The notes below the pieces were generated by a model, which was given only the letters and a program-made list of their open reading frames with translations, searched no databases and had not been told where the DNA came from. Position numbers and translations under genes: made by a program. A DNA stretch of 64,000 bases from Bifiguratus adelaidae (taxonomy: Eukaryota; Mucoromycota; Endogonomycetes; Endogonales). Shown here piece after piece: positions 37,468 through 47,502 of the stretch. How positions within the stretch are numbered: the stretch's first letter is position 1; every line of letters begins with the position of its first letter. The DNA lies in NCBI GenBank assembly GCA_002261195.1, contig MVBO01000021.1, positions 100,087-164,086 on the forward strand, written 5' to 3'.

Positions 37468-39426
37468 ATGCCTCGTCAACGCATCGGGGATCAAAAGAGC
37501 AGTAACGGATCCAAGCGCACGACAAAAGGATCCCACGAGGACCTCAGCAAGTCTACTTCTATGCAAGTAGGAGACGCTTCAGAGCTATTGTTGCGAGAAA
37601 AGAAGAAGGAGCTGTTACAGGATGACGAGTTGGAAGAGCTAGGGAGAGTCGATGGTTCCTCATCGGAGGATGAACGGCGGGAGGAAAAGTCACTAGGGTT
37701 GGCTCAGATGCCACCTCGCGATCTCGCCAACTTTGGTCTGCTGGTGTTGCTATGTGAGTGTCTTCATGAGTTGTCCAGCTTTTGCACGATATATGAATTG
37801 ATCCAATGGTAGATCTCCTGCAGGGCATTCCCGTAGGCCTCACGTTTGGTTCTATACCGTTTCTACTCAAGGCGCGCATGTCCTATTCACAAATTGCCAT
37901 CTTTTCCCTCTCATCCTGGCCTTATTCACTCAAGTTGCTATGGTCACCCATCGTGGATGCCGTTTATTGGCCCGATTTCGGTCGGCGCAAAAGTTGGATT
38001 GTTCCTATCCAAGTCTTGACGGCGATTCTGTTTATATGGCTTGGTAGTCGCATTGATGGTATTCTGGCTGCGGTACGTTGTGTGCTTGTTTGCCATGCGG
38101 GGTTTGAGTTTGAGGCTAACGCTTTAACTTAGAATGATGTGAATGTGTATACGCTCACATTTTTGTTTTTATTGACCATCATCTTTTGCGCGACCCAAGG
38201 TAGGTGTCTATGACGTGTTAACGATTATCGTTGTTGACTCTCCATGGAGATATCGCCGTCGACGGCTGGGCACTCACCCTTCTCTCGAAACCCTATTTGT
38301 CCTACGCATCAACCGCACAGACTATTGGCCTCAATTGCGGCTACTTTTTGTCCTTTACTATCTTTCTCGCACTCAACTCTCCCGAGTTCAGCAATAAGTA
38401 CTTTCGAAGCGTGCCTAATGACGAGGTTGGCATCTTGCCTTTGGGCTCCTGGATGATCTTTTGGGGTATCATCTATTTTCTCGTCACGGCCTGGCTATTT
38501 TTCGTCAAGAAAGAGGAGCGCTCGTTTGGCGAAGATGACAATCTCGGCATTCGAGGTGTCTACGGCACGATTTGGAACATTTGCAGACTACCCCACATGC
38601 GCACCTTTATTCTCGTTCTCTTGACCGCCAAAATTGGCTTCAACGCCAACGAATCGGTCACTGGTCTCAAATTGTTGGAGAAGGGATTTCAAAAAGAGGA
38701 TTTGGCGCTCGCGGTGCTCATTGATTTTCCTTTCCAAATCATTTTCGGCTACTATGCCGCCAAATGGAGCTCGGGCAATCGTCCACTTCGCCCCTGGATC
38801 TACGGGTTTTACGGACGCCTTTTATCCGCAGTCGTCGGCATGGTGGTCGTGGCTTCCTACCCGGACGGCGGAACCGACAGTCCCATTTACTTTTGGGCTG
38901 TCATGTTTGCCAATGTCCTCAATTCGTTCATGTCTACGGTCCAATTTGTGAGCATCTCGGCGTTTATGACAAGCATCGCGGATCCTGTGATTGGCGGAAC
39001 GTACATGACGGTAGGTCTGCATGGGAGGACTTGTAACATATCACTCACCATCGCCTTTTCCTCCCAAAGCTCCTCAACACCTTTTCCAACTTTGGCGGTA
39101 CTTGGCCCAAGTTCTTTGTCTTGGAAGCCGTAGACAAACTGACGATTGCCACGTGTTCTATTGCCTCGGATGGCGATAATGTGCGCTGCATGTCTGAGGA
39201 AGGCAAGCACATGTGCCAGGAACTAGGAGGGACATGCAACATTGAACGAGATGGTTATTATTATGCAAGCACGATATGTGTCCTTGCGGGTACATTGTTG
39301 CTTTTGGGGTATATTCGTCCAAGAATACGGTATTTAGAAGGTGAGAACAATTGGGGTCCGTCGTGCTGTGTTGACGTGTGTCTTGCAGGGTTGCCCAAAA
39401 AGTCGTGGAAGTTGAGACAACGGTAG
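37468..39426 (+). CDS. Acetyl-CoA transporter, SLC33A1/AT-1 family
   Basis: Major-facilitator-like protein that in animals carries acetyl-CoA into the endoplasmic reticulum lumen. After a hydrophilic, charged N-terminal region of about 90 residues (MPRQRIGDQKSS...), the transmembrane part begins PRDLANFGLLVLL and continues across an intron as YLLQGIPVGLTFGSIPFLLK. Family signatures include WPYSLKLLWSPIVDAVYW, ATQDIAVDGWALTLLSKPYL, SYASTAQTIGLNCGYFLSF, IGFNANESVTGLKLLEKGF and NTFSNFGGTWPKFFVLEAVD. The cysteine-rich lumenal loop and the last helix end at LPKKSWKLRQR. About ten to twelve spans are expected. Six introns are visible. A fungal role in lumenal protein acetylation is inferred. Confidence 0.92.
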
Positions 39427-39652
39427 AGGGGTAGACGGTGTCACAAACAATAACAAAAAAGCATACCCTATTGTAATCATCTTGCGCGTTGGGCATCGTT
39501 TGCTGTTTCTTTTCTCCAGTCACCTTGATGGCTTTAAAGCGGGTAGTCAAAGAGCGAGGAGTCGGGGGGAAAACGACGGTGCGCGTGCGCGCGTGACCTT
39601 GCATCGCACTCCTTGAGCTGCCCTACGATGGAACAGTGATTCCACTCCCACA

Positions 39653-40304
39653 TCACATCTCAATGGCGATAATTTGCTGTTTGGATGACTCGGTCATGCT
39701 CGACAAGCTCTGAACGTTGCCTAAAGTCCCCATCAGCACCAAATTGCGAGGAATACGGCAACGTTGCCGCAACCCACCTTTTCCCATCAATTCGGCTTTT
39801 CGAAGGTATCTGAGAATGTATTCTCGATCCAAGGCAATGGCCGCCTGTTGGATCTTGAGCAGTGATCCTGCAACACTTCAATGAGCCTAGTCACCACGCC
39901 ATCCAACACCCAAACATACTAACCACTGAGGTGCAGGACGTGAAATGAACAGGGCAAGCCATTGATGCTCTTGATAAACGTCAATGCGCCCCATAACACG
40001 TTGTACGAGTCTCTAGCCGTTCGTATAATCCCCAGTCGGGTCGTGGGCGAATAGTACTTGACTAAGTGACGCGTCAATGATCATAGGGAGGCAAAGCAAA
40101 AAGGAACCAAACTGTACCCAACAACTTATCCACCACGTTCCCGGTGCCCCACTCGCCAAAGTTGAGCAATAGCGATTCCCGAATGGCGCTATAAACATGC
40201 GCACTTGTCATCTTGTCTACATCATCATTCAGAGCTGTCGTGTCTATTGAAAAGTCGCTCATCACCAACTCAAACAAGAGCCATCGATGCTTGAATCGGA
40301 CCAT
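39653..40304 (-). CDS. POP5: RNase P / RNase MRP subunit Pop5
   Basis: Protein subunit of the ribonucleoproteins that trim pre-tRNA 5' ends (RNase P) and pre-rRNA (MRP); nuclear. The start MVRFKHRWLLFELV is the Pop5 hallmark. Splicing gives AIRESLLLNFGEWGTGNVVD, then VKYYSPTTRLGIIRTARDSY and GALTFIKSINGLPCSFHVLH, matching the family fold. The C-terminal exon continues LLKIQQAAIALDREYILRY. A 57-nt segment near 39724..39780 (GTGGGT...TTTAG) may be one more intron; it is in frame and stop-free, so the protein end is the same either way. A TATATAA motif lies about 12 bp upstream of the ATG. Confidence 0.88.
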
Positions 40305-40315
40305 GGCGTGTGGCT

Positions 40316-40322
40316 TATATAA
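40316..40322 (-). promoter_or_regulatory. TATA-like motif just upstream of POP5
   Basis: Minus strand reads CCCTTTATATAAGCCACACGCC before the ATG. It is unusually close to the start codon (about 12 bp), so either the leader is extremely short, translation begins at a later ATG, or the match is coincidental. Confidence 0.35.
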
Positions 40323-41133
40323 AGGGCAGACCGCTCCAATTCACTTCTTTTTGCTTCTTGTTCTTGCTTTTGCTTTGGAAGGTAAGTGAAGGGAAAGGAA
40401 GAAGAAGGTTGCCGTGATGACAGCATGACCTAGACACTGAATGCTTCTTGTGTTGAATTGTGTCTATTCAAATAGTTTCAGCCTTGTCTGAGCAACTGGA
40501 TGTCCACTGTTTTTGACTATAGGCTGATCATGATCGTGTAGATGAATTGATGAAAGGGACATGATGAGGAGATGGTAAGTGGATGGGTGCGAGTGGGTTG
40601 CGGTGATGATAGCTGTAGACGGGCGGACGGAGCCGTGCACGTACAATGCACACTATGCCATGTCGAATGTCTCTATATATCTGAGCAAAACTCTATTCAC
40701 GACGCGATGCGCGTTTTACATGGATGGTGTAGGGGCTGTTTTTGCTGACAGATGCTCTAGATGGACACTCGCCGCGCTTATCGTATTCAGAATGATCCAT
40801 GTGTAAGGTAAGCTTCGGATCCACTCGGATAATTGGACATGTTGGGAAGGATGAGATGCTAGATCGCAAACTTGCTGATACGACATGAGGAACAGCAAAA
40901 GCAGTTCGGTTCATCGCTGACTCCGACGGTGGTGATGGGACATGTTGGCATTGTGGTTGCTCATAGGCTCACGCGTTTTGTGCTAGGTCATGGAAGGCAA
41001 CAGGGAAGAAATAATTGCGGTGATGGCAGGTAAGGAAGGGATGATCCTGTCATAAGAGACAAGAGATGTTGCCAGTGAATAAATAAAGACAAGGCGTTGC
41101 GGTTTTCCTACACTTTATACAGTTCTTTTTGGA
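40323..41133. other. About 0.8-kb intergenic region, no supported gene
   Basis: Between the POP5 start and the 3' end of the kelch-like gene. Several 60-75-codon frames occur on both strands, none with family resemblance or consistent splice sites. No tRNA, transposon end or long repeat was seen. Confidence 0.5.
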
Positions 41134-42892
41134 CTAGTGCTCTGGTGTATGTACATGAGTGTCGGCTTGCTCACCATGAGCCTGCTGCTCGACCTCTAAA
41201 CTCCTCATTGTCGAGGGCATGGGCATTGGCTGATCCGACAGGTCCTGTGACATTTCCGATGCATCCGTTGATGGCATCTCTTCTTCCTCCTGGATCCGAC
41301 GCATTTCATTGGCATATTTTGGAGGTGCATCATGATCATAGGCCGGAAGGTGTTCCATCTCCCAATCAGGATCCCGAGCACGATGTCGAATGATCCTGGC
41401 TTCTTGTCCATCAATCATGATAATGCTCAAGGCACTGTCGGTATCCGAAGCATGGCGGCTACTGATCGATCGTTCATTCACGATAATGGTACGCACCTGA
41501 CGACGTCGTTGGCGACCGCAGCGTAAGCCAAGGATCACGAGAATGGCCAGTGCAACAGCAAGGCAGACTCCAATGACGGTAATGCTCGTTTGGTTCTCGA
41601 GGACATTGGCAGATGAGGAGGCATTGGGATCTGATCCGGGATTGGAGGCTGAGGGACCGGTTGAGGTATTGCCGGTGAGTTGCTCATTCGGATTATCGAG
41701 ATTGGTGGGCACATAGGTGTTGACATAGGTCCAGGGCTCGGCATTAGTATCGATCACGTAGGTGGTATTGTACACGTTGCCGTGCGTGTCCTGGCCAAAC
41801 ATAATGACGAGGTTGGTACCAAGCATGACGGCTCTGTAAAGGAGGAGATTAGTCAAAGAAGACTAGTGTCGGCAAGGACACCTACTGATGACCGTAGAGA
41901 TCAGGCGGTGGAACGTCAGCCCCATTACTGACGGGATTTTTGATGGTCCATGACCAGTTGCTTGGATCCAGGACAGCTATCTGGTCTGGCACAGAGCTGC
42001 CTGGTGCGATGGAGGGGATTCCACCAAAGACAATAAGCTTGTCATCGTAGGACGCTGTTGCCGTATGGCCAAAGCGTCCAGAGACAGAATCTCCGCTTGT
42101 CATCTAAACCAAACCGCGTCAATAAGACTTATTGTCGTCAACTAAAATAAGCTCACCTGAGGTTGATCCCAATAACCACTTAATGTTCTAAAGATGTCAA
42201 CGGTATCCATGGAGTATGCCGATGTGCCATCATTGGTTCCTCCGGTAATGATACTGATACCATACACCTCCAACAAGGTCGCAGCCATGCCGTACCTTGG
42301 GTTGGGCCCCACGTCCGTAGGTTGTTGGGTGGCCCAGGCGAGTGGTTGAGACTGGATATTAGAGGTATCCAAGATATACATGGTCCACTGGTCACCAGAA
42401 AAGAAGTAGAGGATGTCTTCATCGTCGCTGCTAACTCCAGCCACCGAGGTGGGTATCGATATAGGTGGGTTCGAGACGTTGGGACTGGTAAAGCCACGGG
42501 TGATGTTCGGTATGGTGGTGTCGAAGAAGGTGAAATTGAGGCCATCGCCCCACAAAAAGATGTCTTCCTGACTGGGACCACCGGCCAGAGCGACGGCGTT
42601 CTTCACGATCGGTGTATTCAGTATCGTCACAGGTGAATAGTTGGGAGATGAGGTGTTCCAGGTGGTGCCGCCGTCCAGAAACCAGATATCACTGCTACCC
42701 GTTGCATTTCCCATGATCCATGTCCTACACCACCTATCAGCAACATGTTCGCCTGACCGTCTCGTGTACTCACCTATTGCCAATCAAGACACTGGTAAAC
42801 TTTGTCCTCGGTGGAACTGGAACGAGTGCTTGGACAAGTCCGCCCAAGAGTAGGCCAGAGAAAAGTACCCGCCCTGAACGCTGAAACATCAT
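41134..42892 (-). CDS. Kelch-like single-pass membrane protein with cytoplasmic PY motif
   Basis: A signal peptide (MMFQRSGRVLFSGLLLGGLV) is followed by an extracellular or lumenal region of kelch/galactose-oxidase-like repeats: NRTWIMGNATGSSDIWFLDG, PRYGMAATLLEVYGISIITG, GRFGHTATASYDDKLIVFGG and a strand with GTNLVIMFGQDTHGNVYNTT. Many NxT/S sites suggest glycosylation. A Ser/Asn/Pro-rich stalk leads to one transmembrane helix (TSITVIGVCLAVALAILVIL) and a basic stop-transfer RCGRQRRRQVR. The cytoplasmic tail of about 120 residues is acidic and holds HLPAYDHDAPPKYANEM, with a PPxY motif. Fungi have many such kelch membrane proteins of unknown role; I assign none. Three introns are visible (donors GTAGGT/GTGAGT). 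Confidence 0.78.
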
Positions 42893-43226
42893 ACTCGCGC
42901 CTTCTCAAACTCCAGTGTTCCACGGAAACAAAGTCAGTGAATATCCCTCAGCGTCAAATCTGCAATGGACTCTACTATATACCCATGTCCCAAGGAGTCA
43001 AGCGAAAAGACGAGAGAGACAGAGATGGGAAACGAAGAGGGCAACTGTTCCGTCTGATAACGTCAAGTACCGAAGGGGGGGACATTTGGGTTAGGGGAGC
43101 AGGCGATGTCACTCTCGCGCATTTACCCAAAAATATCAACCCTTTGACGATATGGAAGGTTCCGATGATGATGGAATCCTTATTGTCGCATGCACCATCA
43201 TGGTGGAATACATGGCAATCTTCCAT
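42893..43226. other. Intergenic, kelch gene start to CorA gene A end
   Basis: About 330 bp carrying the kelch-gene promoter and the 3' end of the leftward CorA gene. No coding region supported. Confidence 0.5.
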
Positions 43227-45291
43227 TTATTCCGACTTACGCCTCCATTGCTTGTAGAGACGCACGAGAAAGCGCTTAATATAGGTATAGCAGAATATAC
43301 CGGTGACGCCAAGGACACAGGCCAGGCACATGTACCAAAATAAGGATGAGGAATGATTCTTGAGTAGTGGAAATTCCTCAAAGTTCATGCCAAAGACTTC
43401 CTATCGTGTCAGTGCCAAAAGGGCCAGGTGGGGAATGTGGGCGGTTCTTACCTCCAGCCAGAAAGGATATGGGCAAAAAGAGGACGGTGATCCAGGTAAA
43501 GATCTTCATCGATTCATTGGTCTCGTAGGAGATCACATTGAAGATCTGGGTCATACGTTCAGTTCCGGTTCGATCGGTGTGCCTGTGCAGCGATGACCTA
43601 CCAAGTTGATGAGATTTTCAGAGATGCTGCCCATCGTATCGAGATCCTCCACCGTTGTCGTAATGTGATCGAGAACATCGGCAAGATACGTTCTTGTCAT
43701 TCCGCTGACGAGTCCGTCATCGTCATGGTCTCTGAGCGCGTGAACAAGGCCTTGTAACGGCGCAAGTGTGCGCTTGAGTAACACGAGCTCTCCACTGATC
43801 AGATGAAGCTCTAGTGCGAGTGAGCAAACGTTCATCCGGGATCAACCCTTACCCTTGGTATACTTCATTTGCGGTTGCACCAATACTTTGGTCTCCAATG
43901 TCTCAATTTGCTCGCGATATTGCTCCACGATCGGTAAAGCATGATCCACTATAGCGTCAATCAAGGCTTGCATGAGCATGGACACGTCGGATGTCGTTCT
44001 GAGGAGGGTTCGAGGCTCCTGCAATCGTGTATGTATCGGTTCCGTCACTGGGTTTCCGCAATGCTCGAAAATTGTGATGAGGGTATTGGCTATATACCTC
44101 AAGATGAACAATGACGGCCATAGTCACCGCCATCCAAGATCACTTACCGTGCTTGCCTTTAGAGACTAAAAAGAGGTAGACTTGCTCTAGACCGACATGA
44201 ACCACGTCTCGTCTATATGCGAGCTTAGCTTGATAATGCATGGAGCTATGGCCAGCATAAGCCCCGGCGTGTTGAGTGTCTAGACTTCTCCTCGTTTTGA
44301 ACGTGTTCTCAATGGCCGTCTTGATGCGCCTTGATCCGTTCGTTGTTGATGTGTGATGCGAAAAAGCTGCAGAGACGGGTGATTTCGGGAATGCATCATC
44401 AAAGAATGATTTGTAATGCCCTTGCTGCTCCATGGACTTGCTGATATTGGGTGGTGGACCATTGGTCAGGGTGTGCAAGACGAGGGAGATGAAGGTGGAA
44501 GTGGCGTAATAATCGACTTTGGTGCGTTGAGGGATGTGGAACACGTCCTCGACAGCTAATGGATGGAGGTCTAGAGGTGGCGTTAGGTTAGAGAGTGATG
44601 CATGCATCAAAGCGGACTGGCTTCTTACCATAGCACATGGCCAAATCACGGATCACATCCCAGCTCAAGCCATTGACATTGATCCATCTCGCTTGGGACC
44701 ATGGCGGCCGTGGAGACGTAAGAAAAGATTCCAGAGTATGATTGGTGATATCGCGACGGACTTTGATCCGTTCCGTACTATAATCCACCAAGGTGATGTC
44801 GCATTCACACTATGGAGCATCTTAGTGTGCGCGCACAAGAGGTGCGAGTAATGGACATGATTTTCCTACCGAGATTGATGCAAATCGCGCTCCTAGCCGT
44901 GAAATGTCTACTCCCTGCTCACCTCCAGGTGTCCAATGATAAGCGAATTCCGCTATACAAGAGTGTCAGTGGACAAGGATGGCAACATGGGATGTACTTG
45001 CGCGATAAATGAGCCACCTGGTTAATGGCAATCACTTTTTTCACTGCACTGCGGAAGCGCGCGTTCGAAACTCGTAGAAAACCAACATCCTCCGTGTCCA
45101 AACGCTTCAAGGTATCTGTTATTCGATGAATACCCAGTCAAGTTGTACACTACAAGTGTAAAGACTGTACCTCTCTTCGACGTCATTGGAATGCTCAAAA
45201 TGTCGGTCCCAGACTCTGAAGGCTTAGGTTGCGGATCAATGTCCACAGCCAAGTGACCAGCAGAGTCTGAATGTGTGGGTAATGTGTCCAT
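43227..45291 (-). CDS. CorA/Mnr2/Alr-type magnesium transporter (copy A)
   Basis: Two-helix CorA-family Mg2+ channel. The pore signature FGMNFEEF lies before the second helix. The long cytoplasmic N-terminal region includes ARWINVNGLSWDVIRDLAMC, LHPLAVEDVFHIPQRTKVDY, ISLVLHTL, and after a Ser/Lys-rich insert VHVGLEQVYLFLV. Then ITIFEHCGNPVTEPIHTRLQ, DVSMLMQALIDAIVDHALPI, GELVLLKRTLAPLQGLVHAL, DVLDHITTTVEDLDTMGSIS and ISYETNESMKIFTWITVLFL follow, ending LYKQWRRKSE. The best 5' model starts MDTLPTHSDSAGHLAVD at 45291 and passes through a small exon reading RNSLIIGHLE, spliced in phase 0 to CECDITLVDY. It aligns throughout with the divergent copy B. The first two exons are less certain than the rest. 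Confidence 0.85.
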
Positions 45292-45348
45292 GAGGGTGTG
45301 AGCCAAGTATTTCCAGGCCAATTGGTAACCAAGGCCTATTTTGGACAC
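45292..45348. promoter_or_regulatory. 57-bp region between divergent CorA genes
   Basis: Lies between the best-supported start codons of the two CorA paralogues. If both starts are right, their promoters must overlap each other's coding sequence. Copy B also has a later in-frame ATG (45521) only if its first intron is unspliced. Confidence 0.4.
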
Positions 45349-47277
45349 ATGCCAGTGCATTCTGGGACACATGTGCCCGTGAGCAACAGAACGAGTGAAG
45401 AACCGCATCGATATGACCGCGAGTTGTCCACTTCCTTGCATTCACCAAAGGAATCTCCACAGGAGAAATCTTGGAGTTCAGAGAATGGTAATGGTCGTCT
45501 GGACTCTTCCACATTGACTGATGCCGAGTTTAGCTAATAGTCCTTCAGAGAGTCATGCAAGACAAGCAAACACGTCAAGTACTGGAAAGAAACAAGGGAC
45601 TCGGCGGTTTGATTTGATGAAGCTAGAGCGCAAGTATAGCAACGTACAGGTGAGCTCTCACCTTTAAGGCTCTCCTCTGGCCCCCCTCACACATGGTATT
45701 GCAGTGTCCTTGCAATGTCGTGATTACCGATTACTGCTCAACAAGCCACATGATACGCCCAGCTCACACGAATGCTACGTTGTCGGATTGTGTACTTAAG
45801 CTACGACGACGGCCAACATGGGCCAAAGTAAGGTGGATCAATGTGAACGGCATCAGCTGGGATGTGGTCAAATGTCTCGCCGAAGAATACGAGATTCATC
45901 CGCTTGTTGTGGAGGACATTTTTCATATCCCGCAACGTAAGTTGACGAGCTTCTATCTAATCTGCCATTTTAATCCCGCAAGCAGGAACCAAAGTCGATT
46001 ACTATAATGATGCCCTATTCATCTCTCTCGTCTTACACACCCTCAAAGATACCTCTGAGCCCCATAAGGTGCCCAATGCCGCTTCCGCGATGCCATCCCC
46101 TATCAAAATATCACATTACCAGGATCATCACAAGCCTCTCACACGTCATCGATCATCACAGCGACTGGGTAGCGAAGATGAAGACATTCAAGCTGAAGTG
46201 GCCAAACTTTGGCGTCGGCGCAATACCAATCAGCGCATTCGAGAAATGCGAAATGAAAAGTCGTACGTTTCGTTACAGCAAGTCTACTTGCACATGATCA
46301 CTCAGGGTCCACATGGTAATGTTTCTCAATCCAAAGGTGTATGTTTCTGACATGCCTCATAGCCGACACCATAATCACCTTCTTTCAAAACTCTGGAGAG
46401 CCAGTCACGACGCCACTGTACAATCGCATCCGCCAAAGTTATTCACTGTTAAGAACGCTACCCGACATTTACATGCTTATGCAAGCGGTGCTGGACACCA
46501 TTGTCGATCATGCTATACCCATCGCCGATAGGTATCGATCAGATGTCCAAGAAATGGAGGGAAAGATCCTCATTAATGCCAAGATGAAATATACCACTGG
46601 TGAGTAACGATGAATTAGCTACAGGCCACGCATTGAACACCATGACTAGATTTACATTTGCTCAATGGCGAGTTGACTCTTTTAAAGCGGACACTCGCAC
46701 CGATACAATCTCTTGTCAATACCCTGCGGTCACACAATGTGCTCAATCCCATTTCACCGAGAGCTAGGACGTACCTCGGTGATGTCTATGATCACATCAC
46801 TACGACCGTTGAAGATTTGGAAATCATGAGCAGCATCACCGACAATCTAGTCAACCTGGTAGGTCGTCCCTTGTCGTAATGTAAGCATTTCGCTCATCTC
46901 GCATCTTGATTAGGTCTTTAATATCACGAGCTATGAAACCAATGAACATATGAAGACATTGGCCATTGTCACTGTCATCTTTTTGCCCATGACTTGGCTT
47001 ACAGGAGGTGAGAGATCTTTCTGTTTGATTTCTCGCCATCTCATGCCAAATATCGTTAGTCTTTGGCATGAATTTCCACCCCTTCTGGCTCCTTGAGAAC
47101 AACACAGATGCCTTATTCTGGTATCTCTGCCTGGGATGCCTCATCGTTCTCACAAGCATCTTCTGCTATCCGTATATCCTGAATTACGCTGGAGTACTCC
47201 ACCGAAAATGGAAACAATGGCAAGGATACGGTGGTGGAGTGATGAAGAGGAGTCCGAGACGATCCTGGACACGATAA
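45349..47277 (+). CDS. CorA/Mnr2/Alr-type magnesium transporter (copy B)
   Basis: Paralogue of the leftward neighbour with the same domain order. Exons 45349..45487, 45534..45649, 45705..45936 and 45986 onward are in phase. The Ser-rich start is MPVHSGTHVPVSNRTSEE. The core reads FDLMKLERKYSNVQ, then CPCNVVITDY, VRWINVNGISWDVVKCLAEE, IHPLVVEDIFHIPQRTKVDY, DALFISLVLHTLKD, SLQQVYLHMITQGP, ITFFQNSGEPVTTPLYNRIR, IYMLMQAVLDTIVDHAIPIA, GELTLLKRTLAPIQSLVNTL, TYLGDVYDHITTTVEDLEIM and ITSYETNEHMKTLAIVTVIF. The pore motif is VFGMNFHPFWLLENN and the second helix LFWYLCLGCLIVLTSIFCYP. The intron before the Cys-rich CPC/CEC segment is at the same place in both copies, supporting duplication. Whether it is plasma-membrane (Alr) or vacuolar (Mnr2) is not visible. 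Confidence 0.9.
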
Positions 47278-47502
47278 TTCCCAAAAAGGAAACCACGTGT
47301 CATCACCCCTAACCCTTCCCATAAATGAACACTGAGCTCATTCTGACCTCTTCTCCTCTTCACCTTGGACGCTTACGCTGTGTTTTCAACAAACACCCCT
47401 TGCCTGTTTATATTGTGTGTTGTGCTCGCATATACCCTATAGACCCCTACTTCCCGAGGGAATCGGGACTGTACAGGCTTCAACACCTTCTGAAATTTTG
47501 CC

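Noticed and set aside
39660..39881. Alternative minus-strand frame over the POP5 3' exon
   Set aside because: It is out of phase with the POP5 frame, which continues the conserved protein through the same bases.
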